Under the pieces are notes generated by a model. That model made no database searches. It was not told the origin of the DNA and worked only from the letters and a program-made list of their open reading frames with translations. From contig DDFF01000007.1 in the NCBI GenBank assembly GCA_002337045.1, forward strand, positions 62,001 to 126,000: a stretch of 64,000 nucleotides of DNA. Reading direction: 5' to 3'. A program made the translations under genes and the position numbers. Below are positions 40,687 to 49,825 of the stretch, in pieces; the first letter of the stretch is position 1, and each line of letters begins with the position of its first letter. Origin of the DNA: Bacteroidetes bacterium UBA1935 (GTDB taxonomy: Bacteria; Bacteroidota; Bacteroidia; Chitinophagales; Chitinophagaceae).

Positions 40687-42156
40687 TTAGCGGCTGTAGT
40701 TTGGCGCTTCTTTCGTTATCACGATATCGTGCGGGTGGCTTTCTGCCATACTTGCCGATGTGATGCGGATAAATTGCGCATTGTCTTGCAGTGTTTTGAT
40801 GTCTTTAGCACCACAGTAACCCATACCTGCACGCAGTCCACCAACAAATTGTTGTACAACTTCGTTCAGCGAGCCTTTATATGGTACACGTCCTACTATA
40901 CCTTCCGGTACCAGTTTCTTAATGTCTGCCTCCATATCTTGGAAATAACGGTCTTTAGAACCTTCCTGCATTGCCTCTACACTACCCATGCCACGGTAAG
41001 ACTTAAACTTACGCCCTTCATAGATAATAGTTTCACCAGGGCTTTCTTCCGTACCTGCAAAGATGGAACCAGCCATCACACAAGATGCACCTGCAACCAT
41101 TGCTTTCACCATGTCACCCGTATAACGGATGCCACCATCAGCAATTACCGGAACACCTCTTTTCTTCAATACAGAAACTGCTTCCATAATAGCTGTAAGC
41201 TGCGGAGCACCTGCACCTGTTACTACACGTGTAGTACAGATAGAACCAGGTCCTACACCTACTTTCACTGCATCAGCACCTGCATCTGCCAGTGCTTTTG
41301 CACCTGATGCAGTAGCTATGTTACCTGCTATTACAGGCAAGCCTTTGAAAGTTTTCTTTACCAGCTTCACCATATCTACTACACCTTTAGAATGTCCGTG
41401 TGCGCTGTCCAGTGTTATCACATCCACACCTGCAGCTTTCAGTGCTTCTACACGTTGCAGTGTATCTGCAGTAATACCAACAGCAGCACCTGCCAACAGG
41501 CGGCCCATGTTATCTTTAGCTGAGTTCGGATGACTTTTGATTTGCATTGTATCGCGGAAGGTTATCAAACCTATCAGTTTGCCTTTCTTATCTACAATCG
41601 GGAGTTTTTCAATTTTATAATGCTCCAGGATACTTTCTGCTTTCAGCATGCTTGTACCTGCTGGTGCAGTTACAAGATTTTCCTTGGTCATTATTTCGCT
41701 TACCTTCTTCTTGGTGTTCTTTTCAAAACGCATATCACGGTTTGTAAGAATACCTACCAGCAGGTTGTTTTTATCTACTATGGGTATACCACCTATTTTA
41801 TTATCGCGCATCAGTTTCAGTGCCTCTGCAACTGTAGCATCAGGTGTCAATGTTATCGGATCAACAATCAAACCGCTTTCACTACGCTTCACTTTGCGTA
41901 CCTGTTCTGCCTGGCGCTCAATGCTCATGTTTTTGTGCAACATGCCTATACCACCCTCACGAGCCAATGCAATAGCCAATGTAGCTTCCGTAACAGTATC
42001 CATTGCTGCTGATACCATCGGAATGTTAAGCTTAATATCTTTTGTCAGTTGAGTAACGGTACTTACTTCGCGTGGAAGAACTTCGGAGTAAGCCGGCACA
42101 AGGAGAACGTCATCAAACGTGAGGCCTTCGCCGTAAAACTTAGATTTTATTGCCAT
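40687..42156 (-). CDS. guaB: Inosine-5'-monophosphate dehydrogenase
   Basis: A 489-residue IMP dehydrogenase: N-terminal TFDDVLLVPAYSEVLPREV, two CBS domains (about 95-205; VSEIMTKENLVTAPAG and KLPIVDKKGKLIGLITFRD), and the catalytic loop GVGPGSICTTRVVTGAGAPQ with its Cys. It makes XMP, the committed step to GMP. The ATG at 42156 (MAIKSKFYG) begins the family core; the upstream ATG at 42162 overlaps the promoter. Monocistronic. Confidence 0.97.
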   Translation of the reverse strand: MAIKSKFYGEGLTFDDVLLVPAYSEVLPREVSTVTQLTKDIKLNIPMVSAAMDTVTEATLAIALAREGGIGMLHKNMSIERQAEQVRKVKRSESGLIVDPITLTPDATVAEALKLMRDNKIGGIPIVDKNNLLVGILTNRDMRFEKNTKKKVSEIMTKENLVTAPAGTSMLKAESILEHYKIEKLPIVDKKGKLIGLITFRDTMQIKSHPNSAKDNMGRLLAGAAVGITADTLQRVEALKAAGVDVITLDSAHGHSKGVVDMVKLVKKTFKGLPVIAGNIATASGAKALADAGADAVKVGVGPGSICTTRVVTGAGAPQLTAIMEAVSVLKKRGVPVIADGGIRYTGDMVKAMVAGASCVMAGSIFAGTEESPGETIIYEGRKFKSYRGMGSVEAMQEGSKDRYFQDMEADIKKLVPEGIVGRVPYKGSLNEVVQQFVGGLRAGMGYCGAKDIKTLQDNAQFIRITSASMAESHPHDIVITKEAPNYSR

Positions 42157-42159
42157 GTG

Positions 42160-42167
42160 CAAAGGTA
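42160..42167 (-). promoter_or_regulatory. -7 element of guaB (near-leaderless)
   Basis: The minus strand reads TACCTTTG with only 3 bp to the ATG at 42156, so transcription should begin at or just inside the start codon. The -33 region is T-rich, not a clear TTG. Confidence 0.55.
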
Positions 42168-42328
42168 ATGTAAGAATTTGAATTTAAAAAAATCTGCCAT
42201 AGCAAACGTCGATAGCACTATAAAAGCCGCTACAGTAAGGCCTTTCAGGCATCAATATTTTTTAACCCCAATAAAAATCCGGCCGTTCGCGACAAGATTT
42301 TTTGTACTTTTCGTAAAATTCCCCCTTG

Positions 42329-43633
42329 ATGACACAGCACCCGCATCTGGCGTTTGAAACCCGTAGCAAACAGGAAGAATGGCAGTCTGAGGCCTTGGTA
42401 AAACTGCTGCATTATGTACAGAACAGGTCGCCATATTATCAGCGCCTGTTCAAGGAGCATAATATTAATCTGGCCAACATCAAGGGTGTGAAAGACATGG
42501 GCTACCTGCCCACTACTACCAAAAGCGATATGCAGGAACACAACTGGGAATTCCTTTGTGTCCCCTCTACCGAAATAAAAGAATACACCGCTACATCGGG
42601 TACATTGGGCAGGCCTGTTACTATTGCACTTACAGCAAGCGACCTTGATCGCCTTGCCTACAACGAACAGCAATCGTTCCTTACCGCCGATGGCAAACCT
42701 GAAGATTGCTATCAACTCATGCTCACGCTCGATCGCCAGTTTATGGCCGGCATTGCATACTATCAGGGCATCCGCAAACTTGGTGGTGCATTGGTACGCA
42801 CAGGCCCCGGGCTACCTGCCATGCAGTGGGATACCATCTTTCGCCTGCAGAGCAACAGCATAGTGGCTGTTCCATCTTTTATGCTGAAGATGATAGAATA
42901 TGCACAAGAGCACCAGATAGACCTGCACCATACACCAGTTAAAAAAGCTATCTGCATAGGCGAAAGTCTGCGTGCCGCAGATTTTGAGCTGAATGTACTC
43001 GGCAATAAGATATACAGCGACTGGCCAATCAAATTCTATAGTACCTATGCATCTACCGAAATGCAAACAGCATTTACAGAATGTGGTGCAGGTATGGGTG
43101 GCCACGAAATACCTGATTTAATAATTCTGGAAATACTGAACGAGCATGGCGACCCGCTGCCTGCAGGTCAATATGGCGAAGTAACCATTACCACACTTGG
43201 TGTAGAGGGCATGCCACTGATACGCTATCGTACCGGTGATATCTGTACTTTTTACGAAACACAATGCAGTTGTGGCAGATACAGCCGCAGGCTCAGCCCT
43301 GTGCTTGGCCGCAAGCAGCAAATGATTAAATACAAAGGCACAACACTATATCCACCTGCGGTGTTCGATATACTCAACAATATTCCATTTATTAAAGAAT
43401 ATGTGGTAGAAGTATTCACGAATGAATTGGGTACTGATGAACTACGTATTCACGTAAACACTCCACTGCCGGTAGATGACTGCGAAGCCAAACTGAAACC
43501 ATTGCTGCAATCTAAACTACGTGTGGCACCACTACTCCACTTCCATAGCGGCAGCGAAATGCAGCAAATGCAGTTTCCTCCAAACAGCCGCAAGCAGGTG
43601 AAGTTTATGGATAATAGAAAGAGTGCATTGTAA
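42329..43633 (+). CDS. PaaK-like phenylacetate-CoA ligase family protein
   Basis: A 434-residue adenylate-forming enzyme of the PaaK group: SPYYQRLFKEHNI, the ATP loop TATSGTLGRPV, the DxxSTE-like TYASTEMQTAFTE, and GMPLIRYRTGDIC, with C-terminal lid residues GRKQQMIKYKGTTLYP. It probably activates an aromatic or other carboxylic acid to its CoA or an acyl-transfer form. No phenylacetate pathway genes are near, so the substrate is open. The start is TTG 42326 or, more likely, ATG 42329. Confidence 0.88.
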   Translation: MTQHPHLAFETRSKQEEWQSEALVKLLHYVQNRSPYYQRLFKEHNINLANIKGVKDMGYLPTTTKSDMQEHNWEFLCVPSTEIKEYTATSGTLGRPVTIALTASDLDRLAYNEQQSFLTADGKPEDCYQLMLTLDRQFMAGIAYYQGIRKLGGALVRTGPGLPAMQWDTIFRLQSNSIVAVPSFMLKMIEYAQEHQIDLHHTPVKKAICIGESLRAADFELNVLGNKIYSDWPIKFYSTYASTEMQTAFTECGAGMGGHEIPDLIILEILNEHGDPLPAGQYGEVTITTLGVEGMPLIRYRTGDICTFYETQCSCGRYSRRLSPVLGRKQQMIKYKGTTLYPPAVFDILNNIPFIKEYVVEVFTNELGTDELRIHVNTPLPVDDCEAKLKPLLQSKLRVAPLLHFHSGSEMQQMQFPPNSRKQVKFMDNRKSAL

Positions 43634-43846
43634 GTCAATGCATTAATTGCTATTCGTAGAATCATACAGACCATTCGTATAACCATACTTGCATTTCGTG
43701 CAATGGCATGATTATGCGTTCCATTCTTGTTGCATATTGCATAAGCATTCCAAATTTTATCACTCTACAAAAACCTATAAATCCAAATTAGTACGGGCAA
43801 CCCGAATCTTTTACAACCATTTTCTTAATACTTAAAAACCTTTAAA

Positions 43847-45109
43847 ATGAAAAAAGTCCTTCTTTTTGCAGGAGTGGCGTTGCTTTTTTTAGTAAAAAGC
43901 TATGCCCAAGATCCACCTGTTACTGCCAACCTTCAATTGTACTATGAAGTACTAAACAATCCGTCTAGCTTTATTCCCGGTAGTGCCGGAAAAAAAGCAT
44001 TTTGGCTTGATAGGTCCGGTAATGGACTAGATGTTGAATCACAAACTCCTTGGAATCATCCCCAATTTGTCTCCAATGTTCTGCCAGGCATAAATGCTGT
44101 TCGGTTTTTGGGACACGAGGCAATGGTAAATAATAGAAGTCCTTTTACAGCATTCACAGGAACTGAAGCCACATTATTTGCAGTACGTATTTCTAATACC
44201 CGAACCAGAGCATATATTCCTAATGGCACAATACAGCCATTAACATCAATCTTATCTATTGCGGGTGATGAACCAGGAAACCCTGGAAGTCGATCTTGGG
44301 AACATGAGTTTTTGCTAAGTAGTAATACAGCAAAACACCATACATCAAATGGACAATTTAGTATTAGGCAACACCAATGTTGGACAAATGCGTCAAGCCC
44401 GTTACCAACTAACAAACCAGCAGTAGTCACAGCTAGGCTTGGCACTGCAGGTAACGATATAGACTATTGGCTAAATGATGATATGTCTACATTGCCTGTA
44501 TTTCCACCTGGTACAGCAAGCCCGGCTGCACCTTATCTACCAATCTCTAGAAATTGGACAATGGGCGCACGGTGGAGTACTGGATTTGTACAGGAGTTCT
44601 TCACAGGAGATATTATTGAAATTCTTGCATACGACAGAAGGTTAACAGACCAAGAAGTACATCAGGTAAATGAATACCTGAAATGTAAATACAAAATTAA
44701 CTATATGGCTTGCAACCCTGTGCAGGCGATGTGCCCACAATGCCTAAACAATCTACCCGCACCTAGAGTTACATCCAGCCTCACAACAAACTACGTCGGT
44801 ACTGATATAAACGGCGATTGCGAGTTTACAGCAATTGCTAATGTTTCGCTGGTAGCTGGTCAAACAATCATTGGATATGAATGGACAGCACCGGGACAAG
44901 CACCTGTAAGAATACCTGGTGTTGGTGGTAACACATTTACATTCTCATTACCTCACAGCACCACCACCACAAACAATACCGGTACTGTAACAGTACGTGT
45001 ATATACCTATGACAGTGGTCATACACCAATAAATGGAGATCTGTGTTGCGACTTTACTATGACTGCAGATGTCTGGTGCGACAATGTAGGTGTTGGCGGT
45101 GTTAATTAA
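43847..45109 (+). CDS. Secreted LamG-like protein, no T9SS domain seen
   Basis: A 420-residue secreted protein: signal peptide (about 1-20), then a concanavalin/LamG-like lectin region (about 25-290) with the terminal signature IIEILAYDRRLTDQEVHQVNEYLKCKYKINY, a cysteine-rich linker (CNPVQAMCPQC), and a beta domain (about 305-420). It ends at GVN with no sorting domain. Similar organisation to its downstream neighbour, 25 bp away, but about 160 residues shorter. Role in carbohydrate or adhesion binding is inferred. Confidence 0.75.
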   Translation: MKKVLLFAGVALLFLVKSYAQDPPVTANLQLYYEVLNNPSSFIPGSAGKKAFWLDRSGNGLDVESQTPWNHPQFVSNVLPGINAVRFLGHEAMVNNRSPFTAFTGTEATLFAVRISNTRTRAYIPNGTIQPLTSILSIAGDEPGNPGSRSWEHEFLLSSNTAKHHTSNGQFSIRQHQCWTNASSPLPTNKPAVVTARLGTAGNDIDYWLNDDMSTLPVFPPGTASPAAPYLPISRNWTMGARWSTGFVQEFFTGDIIEILAYDRRLTDQEVHQVNEYLKCKYKINYMACNPVQAMCPQCLNNLPAPRVTSSLTTNYVGTDINGDCEFTAIANVSLVAGQTIIGYEWTAPGQAPVRIPGVGGNTFTFSLPHSTTTTNNTGTVTVRVYTYDSGHTPINGDLCCDFTMTADVWCDNVGVGGVN

Positions 45110-45134
45110 CAATTTTAACTAAAAACTTTTATTC

Positions 45135-46880
45135 ATGAAAAAAATATCAATTCTGGCATTACTCTTTGCCATATATAGCAGTGTAGTTTCTGCACAAACC
45201 CAGCCACCTGTATTAAATGGCCTGATTCAACATCTGGATGCTGCTGTGGGTTTTTCGAACGGCTCTCCAAATAAATACATATATCCACCTAGTTTACCAG
45301 CAGGTTTTAATGCGGTGTCAGGGACATATGTATCAGCAAAATGGGCTGACCAGTCACCTCTATGGATCACAGGCCAGCTTCCCAACGATGTAGAAACAGG
45401 CTATATTATGACATGGTGTGATGCTTCAAGACCTGCTTTTTGTCCTACAGCAAGCGTACCTATTGAAACCAATGCGAATCCTGTGCAAGTAGCTAATGTT
45501 ATGGGTACTGGCTTTACGGGAATACTTTTTGATAGAAATGACTATATGGAATCTTCCATAACCAATCCTGCTGTAGCAGCTCATGGTTTGGAAGCAAGAG
45601 ACCTTGGTGCAAGTCCTCCAATCCCTGGCAATACAGAAAGCACTATTTTCTGCGTGCGCATGCAAAAAAAAGCCGGTTGGCTTGGTTTTGCCGGCAATGA
45701 TGAAGGTAACGTAATGGTCTCTTTATCAAGTGTTGAACCGAACTCATCTCCTGGAATGTATTGGCCTTGGCCTGCAGGTACACCACCTGCAGTGAGAGAT
45801 GAATTTGCATTGATGAGAGACTGGGGTGCACATATTGCTTCCTTGGAAACCGGAACCATCGGAACCCCGGCAACTCCGGCAACTCCCGGCTGGAATGTAC
45901 TTACTGTGAAAAACCACCAGTGTTTTACACAGTTACCTCTTAACAGACCGGCAGTAGTTGCGGCTACTTATGGCACAAGTTTTTATGATCTTGAGTATTA
46001 TGTAAACGGCATACAGTCTACTAATTCAATGCTATTAAGCTCAGGTTTCCTAAGCCCATTAAACCACGAACCATTGGGCAGGCTGATAACAATTGGCTCC
46101 AGAAGAAATTGCATATACAACTCCATGAATATATATCCTCCTTTTGAAGGTTATATTTTTGAAGTGTTGGTCTATAACAGAAAACTTACACAAACAGAAA
46201 TTGATGCTACTAACGAGTACTTACTGTGTAAATATGACATTAACTACACTGCTTGCAACAACTATCCTACTACATGTCCTAAAGGTTGTTATTTCTCACC
46301 ACAAATGGTTATTACACACCTCGGTAACTGCCAGTTTCAAGCTACTGCAAACGGCACACCTCGCCCTGGTGTTACAGTACTTGGCTACGAATGGAATGTT
46401 CCCGGTGTTGGCGTATTCATTTCATCAAGCAATACACAGACGTTTTCATTAGCCAGTGGCTCAGCAGGTAATATCACTGTTAGGATTCTCGGCGTTAACC
46501 TTGGAATGAACGATGACAATCCTACTATTCCTATTTGTTGTGATTTTGTAATGACTAGAAAAATAAGTTGTGATGGTAGTACTTGGGCCGAATCAAAAAA
46601 TGCATCAACAATTTCGGAGGCGTTAGCAGAGTCTACATCTGATAAAGTTATGATTTTCCCTAACCCTACGAAAGGGGATATCTACATCAAAAACCCAGAA
46701 GACAAAGAGATGAATGTAAGTGTTATGGATTTGACCGGTAAAAAAATAGCTACATCTAAAGCAGGTAAAGGTGTTACTAAAATGTCTATTGGCGAAAACG
46801 CTGCTGCCATGTACATGGTTATTATTACAGACGAGCTTGGCAATGTTGTAAAATCTGCAAGATTAGTATTGGATAAATAA
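45135..46880 (+). CDS. T9SS-exported LamG-like protein
   Basis: A 581-residue paralogue: signal peptide (about 1-21), a larger LamG-like region (about 25-380) with IFEVLVYNRKLTQTEIDATNEYLLCKYDINY, a cysteine linker (CNNYPTTCPKGC), a beta domain (about 390-475) and a C-terminal T9SS type A sorting domain (VMIFPNPTKGDIYI ... ARLVLDK). Exported to the surface or secreted. It probably forms an operon with the copy at 43847 (25-bp gap) and is followed by a strong terminator. Confidence 0.82.
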   Translation: MKKISILALLFAIYSSVVSAQTQPPVLNGLIQHLDAAVGFSNGSPNKYIYPPSLPAGFNAVSGTYVSAKWADQSPLWITGQLPNDVETGYIMTWCDASRPAFCPTASVPIETNANPVQVANVMGTGFTGILFDRNDYMESSITNPAVAAHGLEARDLGASPPIPGNTESTIFCVRMQKKAGWLGFAGNDEGNVMVSLSSVEPNSSPGMYWPWPAGTPPAVRDEFALMRDWGAHIASLETGTIGTPATPATPGWNVLTVKNHQCFTQLPLNRPAVVAATYGTSFYDLEYYVNGIQSTNSMLLSSGFLSPLNHEPLGRLITIGSRRNCIYNSMNIYPPFEGYIFEVLVYNRKLTQTEIDATNEYLLCKYDINYTACNNYPTTCPKGCYFSPQMVITHLGNCQFQATANGTPRPGVTVLGYEWNVPGVGVFISSSNTQTFSLASGSAGNITVRILGVNLGMNDDNPTIPICCDFVMTRKISCDGSTWAESKNASTISEALAESTSDKVMIFPNPTKGDIYIKNPEDKEMNVSVMDLTGKKIATSKAGKGVTKMSIGENAAAMYMVIITDELGNVVKSARLVLDK

Positions 46881-46892
46881 AAACCAACCTGC

Positions 46893-46937
46893 TTAACGTA
46901 AAAAGGATGGCATTATATGCCATCCTTTTTACGTTAA
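46893..46937 (+). terminator. Strong terminator after the LamG pair
   Basis: TTAACGTAAAAAGGATGGCAT (46893-46913) and its exact complement at 46917-46937 form a 21-bp stem with a 3-nt loop; the plus strand carries a T-run within the 3' arm. Confidence 0.9.
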
Positions 46938-46984
46938 TAATCTCCCCATCAACAAAATTTATTAGGCATTCTATGAATGCGTCG

Positions 46985-46992
46985 TACATTTG
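46985..46992 (+). promoter_or_regulatory. -7 element of the TetR gene
   Basis: TACATTTG, 26 bp before the ATG at 47019, with the operator-like dyad starting 2 bp downstream. The -33 is T-rich only. A second dyad, GCATTC-TAT-GAATGC, lies at 46966-46980. Confidence 0.55.
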
Positions 46993-46994
46993 TG

Positions 46995-47010
46995 GAGTGA
47001 TTAGTCAATC
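46995..47010. promoter_or_regulatory. Candidate TetR operator, copy 1
   Basis: GAGTGATTAGTCAATC contains the palindrome TGA-N-TA-N-TCA. It overlaps the transcription start region of the tetR gene and recurs before the SDR gene (47598-47613). Confidence 0.65.
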
Positions 47011-47018
47011 ATATAGTA

Positions 47019-47576
47019 ATGGATAAACAAAAAGACATACTCAACGCCGCACTGAAACTGTTTACTGAATTCGGTTTTCATGGCACGCCTACCAGCAAAA
47101 TAGCGCAGGAGGCTGGTGTGGCTAATGGTACATTGTTCCATTATTTCAAAACTAAGGACGAGCTGATTGTTGCCCTGTATGTAGATATCAAAAAGCAATT
47201 AGGTTTCTGCGTATCTCAAGACATTCAACCCGAAGATAGCATCAAAGAAACAGCACGCAAATACTATGTAGCCGCATTGCATTGGGGCATAGACAATGAA
47301 ACAGAGTTCCGTTACATTCAGCAATTCCTCAGCTCTCCGTACGTATCTATGATACCTGCAGAGCTTGTTGAGCAAAGCCTGGCTATGATCAACATGATAA
47401 AAGAGGGCATCAAGCAGAAAGTGATAAAAGTAACACCTGCAGAATATGTGATGTCTATCATCAGCAGCCATCTGTATGGGGTAAACCAATATATCAATTC
47501 ACAAAAATTAAGCACTGCAAAACAAAAGCAACTTATCAATGAATCTTTCGAACTGGTTTGGAAGATGATTACGTAA
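47019..47576 (+). CDS. TetR-family transcriptional regulator
   Basis: A 185-residue TetR repressor: N-terminal helix-turn-helix (residues 5-52; ALKLFTEFGFHGTPTSKIAQEAGVANGTLFHYFKTKDEL) and a helical ligand-binding C-domain without recognisable chemistry. It has a putative operator over its own promoter and the same operator at the next gene, which argues that it represses itself and the SDR-MBL genes. Ligand unknown. Confidence 0.9.
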   Translation: MDKQKDILNAALKLFTEFGFHGTPTSKIAQEAGVANGTLFHYFKTKDELIVALYVDIKKQLGFCVSQDIQPEDSIKETARKYYVAALHWGIDNETEFRYIQQFLSSPYVSMIPAELVEQSLAMINMIKEGIKQKVIKVTPAEYVMSIISSHLYGVNQYINSQKLSTAKQKQLINESFELVWKMIT

Positions 47577-47597
47577 TATTTTTTTGACAAAATAATA

Positions 47598-47613
47598 GAG
47601 TGACTACTCAATC
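47598..47613. promoter_or_regulatory. Candidate TetR operator, copy 2
   Basis: GAGTGACTACTCAATC, 14 of 16 bases the same as copy 1, with the core palindrome TGA-N-TA-N-TCA (47601-47610), lies where the -7 region of the SDR promoter should be (TTTG at 47583-47586 is a candidate -33). Confidence 0.65.
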
Positions 47614-47638
47614 TAATAATCTTAAAAAATATAATAAA

Positions 47639-48457
47639 ATGAAAAATCAGGTAGTATTAATAACAGGCGCATCATCAGGTATTGGCAAAGAAACAGCCAA
47701 AATGCTGGCACAGCAGGGTTATACAGTATATGGCACTGCTCGCCGTATAGACAAAATGAAAGATCTGGAGCAATATGGCGTTAAACTGATTGCAATGGAC
47801 GTAACAGACGATGCCGCTATGGTAAGCGCCGTAAATACCATAGTAGCTGCACACAAAACAATAGATGTATTGGTAAACAATGCAGGCTATGGTTCTTATG
47901 GCGCGTTGGAAGACGTACCCATCAGCGAAGCCAGATATCAGTTTGAGGTAAACATATTCGGATTAGCAAGGCTTACACAATTGGTGCTGCCGTATATGCG
48001 ACAACAACGTTCTGGCAAAATCATCAACATATCATCTATGGGTGGCAAGATTGGCGAGCCACACGGCGCATGGTATCATGCTACCAAATTCGCGCTGGAA
48101 GGCTTGAGCGATAGCCTGCGCATGGAGTTGAAGCAATTTAATATAGACGTGGTTGTGGTGCAACCCGGAGCCATTAAAACAGAATGGAATACTATAGCCA
48201 GAGAAAATCTGATGAAAGTATCAGGACAAACAGCCTACAAAGAACTTGCCGCCAAACACTTCCGCATGTTGGAAAGAGCCGATAGCAAAATGGCATCGGA
48301 ACCAATCGTAATAGCACGTGCCATAAGCAGCGCGGTTAATGCTAAGAAACCAAAAACAAGATATGTAGCAGGCGCTAGTGCCAAGCCAGTGCTGCTGGCG
48401 CATGCATTGCTTAGCGACCGCATGTTTGACAGCCTGATGCTCAGCCAAATGAAGTAA
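47639..48457 (+). CDS. SDR-family oxidoreductase
   Basis: A 272-residue short-chain dehydrogenase: TGASSGIGKE for the dinucleotide, NNAGYGSYG, Ser in IINISSMGG, and catalytic YHATK. Classical SDR size. The cofactor and substrate are not deducible. Start ATG 47639, after the operator; the longer frame from 47600 lies over the operator. A metallo-hydrolase gene follows by 1 bp. Confidence 0.92.
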   Translation: MKNQVVLITGASSGIGKETAKMLAQQGYTVYGTARRIDKMKDLEQYGVKLIAMDVTDDAAMVSAVNTIVAAHKTIDVLVNNAGYGSYGALEDVPISEARYQFEVNIFGLARLTQLVLPYMRQQRSGKIINISSMGGKIGEPHGAWYHATKFALEGLSDSLRMELKQFNIDVVVVQPGAIKTEWNTIARENLMKVSGQTAYKELAAKHFRMLERADSKMASEPIVIARAISSAVNAKKPKTRYVAGASAKPVLLAHALLSDRMFDSLMLSQMK

Positions 48458-48458
48458 G

Positions 48459-49574
48459 ATGCGCATCATTAAAAACATAATCTACATGATAGTAATAACC
48501 GTATTCATACTAACTTCAGCTACTATTATTTATATGCAAAAAGCAACATTCGGCAAAACACCATCAGGTGCAAGGCTTGAAAGAATAAAAAAATCGCCCA
48601 ATTATCGCGATGGTAAGTTTCAGAACCTTAGCCATACACCCGACTTGGCAGAGGGAGTGAGCTACTACAGGGTGATGAAGGATTTCTTCTTTGATAAAGA
48701 CAAAAGGAACACCCCGAAGGATATTATACCTACACAAAAAACAGACCTGCATAGCCTGCCTTCAGATACAAATGTGCTGGTATGGTTTGGCCACTCGTCT
48801 TACTATATTCAGATAGACGGTAAACGTATATTGGTAGACCCTGTGCTGAGTGGCAGCGCTTCGCCTGTCAGCTTTACTACCAAAAGCTTTAAAGGCAGTG
48901 ACGCATATACTGTAGAAGATTTTCCGCCGATAGATTATCTGTTCATTACACACGACCACTACGATCATCTTGATTACGAAACAATCATGAAGCTGAAACC
49001 GAAAGTTGGTAAGATAATCATGGGGCTTGGCGTGGGTGAACATTTTGAACACTGGGGTTTCGACACATCGGCAATCGTGGAACGTGATTGGCATGAGATA
49101 GTAACACTTGATAGTGGCTTTACTGTACACACCACACCGGGCAGGCATTTTTCAGGCAGAGGTTTTAAGCGCAATCAATCGTTGTGGATGTCTTATGTTT
49201 TGCAGACACCATCTATGAAGATATTTCTGGGTGGAGACTCAGGCTATGATACCCACTTCGAGGCAATAGGCAAGCAACACGGCCCCTTCGATTTTGTATT
49301 GCTGGAATGTGGGCAATATCACCCCTACTGGAAATACATACACATGATGCCCGAAGAAGTGGTACAAGCAGCGATAGACCTGAAAGCCAAAACACTGATG
49401 CCGGTGCACTGGTCAAAATTTAGCCTTGCACTGCATGCGTGGGATGAACCTATTAAACGGGCATTGGCAGAAGGCAAGAAAAAGAATGTACCGATGGTTA
49501 CCCCAATGATAGGACAGATTGTAAACCTGCAAGGCAGCAATCAGCACCATCCGTGGTGGGAGGCCATAAAATAG
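48459..49574 (+). CDS. NAPE-PLD-like metallo-beta-lactamase-fold hydrolase
   Basis: A 371-residue protein with an N-terminal membrane helix (about 5-25) and an MBL domain: VWFGHSSYYIQIDGKRILVDPVL, metal motif THDHYDHLDY, GRHFSGRG, GGDSGYDTHF and MPVHWSKF. These features match bacterial N-acyl-phosphatidylethanolamine phospholipase D-like (MBL) hydrolases. It may act on membrane lipids from the periplasmic or cytoplasmic face (inference). Last gene of the tetR-SDR-MBL unit. Confidence 0.87.
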   Translation: MRIIKNIIYMIVITVFILTSATIIYMQKATFGKTPSGARLERIKKSPNYRDGKFQNLSHTPDLAEGVSYYRVMKDFFFDKDKRNTPKDIIPTQKTDLHSLPSDTNVLVWFGHSSYYIQIDGKRILVDPVLSGSASPVSFTTKSFKGSDAYTVEDFPPIDYLFITHDHYDHLDYETIMKLKPKVGKIIMGLGVGEHFEHWGFDTSAIVERDWHEIVTLDSGFTVHTTPGRHFSGRGFKRNQSLWMSYVLQTPSMKIFLGGDSGYDTHFEAIGKQHGPFDFVLLECGQYHPYWKYIHMMPEEVVQAAIDLKAKTLMPVHWSKFSLALHAWDEPIKRALAEGKKKNVPMVTPMIGQIVNLQGSNQHHPWWEAIK

Positions 49575-49600
49575 ATAAACTAAAAAGTGTATAAATAACG

Positions 49601-49608
49601 TATATTTG
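49601..49608 (+). promoter_or_regulatory. -7 element upstream of a boxA-like leader
   Basis: TATATTTG in an otherwise gene-free region. No good -33. A transcript from it would pass the boxA-like TGCTCTTTGACA at 49634-49645. Confidence 0.5.
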
Positions 49609-49612
49609 CAGT

Positions 49613-49805
49613 AGTAATTTAGTTATGATTACCTGCTCTTTGACATACCGTTTCTTTATCACCAACAGTTAATATTGTTTCAGCTTTTAGACATCATAAA
49701 ATTGGCAACAAAGTGAAACAAAATTTCAGCACAACAAAAATCAGCCTGTTTATCAGGCAATTATAAGGTAATAAAAAACGGCCCCGATGTTTCGGAGCCG
49801 TTTTT
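49613..49805 (+). ncRNA. Possible structured RNA with a boxA-like motif (tentative)
   Basis: The region 49575-49825 has no reading frame. A -7 box at 49601 is followed by TGCTCTTTGACA (49634-49645), matching the rRNA antitermination boxA TGCTCTTTAACA in 11 of 12 positions. ATTACCT (49628-49634) can pair with AGGTAAT (49766-49772), closing the region. A hairpin GCCTG-TTTAT-CAGGC lies at 49744-49758, and the block ends in a terminator stem. No rRNA follows. A short transcript of about 190 nt, or a degenerated rRNA leader, is possible (inference). Confidence 0.4.
49774..49805. terminator. Bidirectional terminator (rny end / plus-strand transcript)
   Basis: AAAAACGGC (49774-49782) pairs with GCCGTTTTT (49797-49805), with CCGA/TCGG inside. 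It serves rny on the minus strand and any transcript from 49601 on the plus strand. Confidence 0.85.
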
Positions 49806-49825
49806 GTTATCATTTGTTGCAACAA

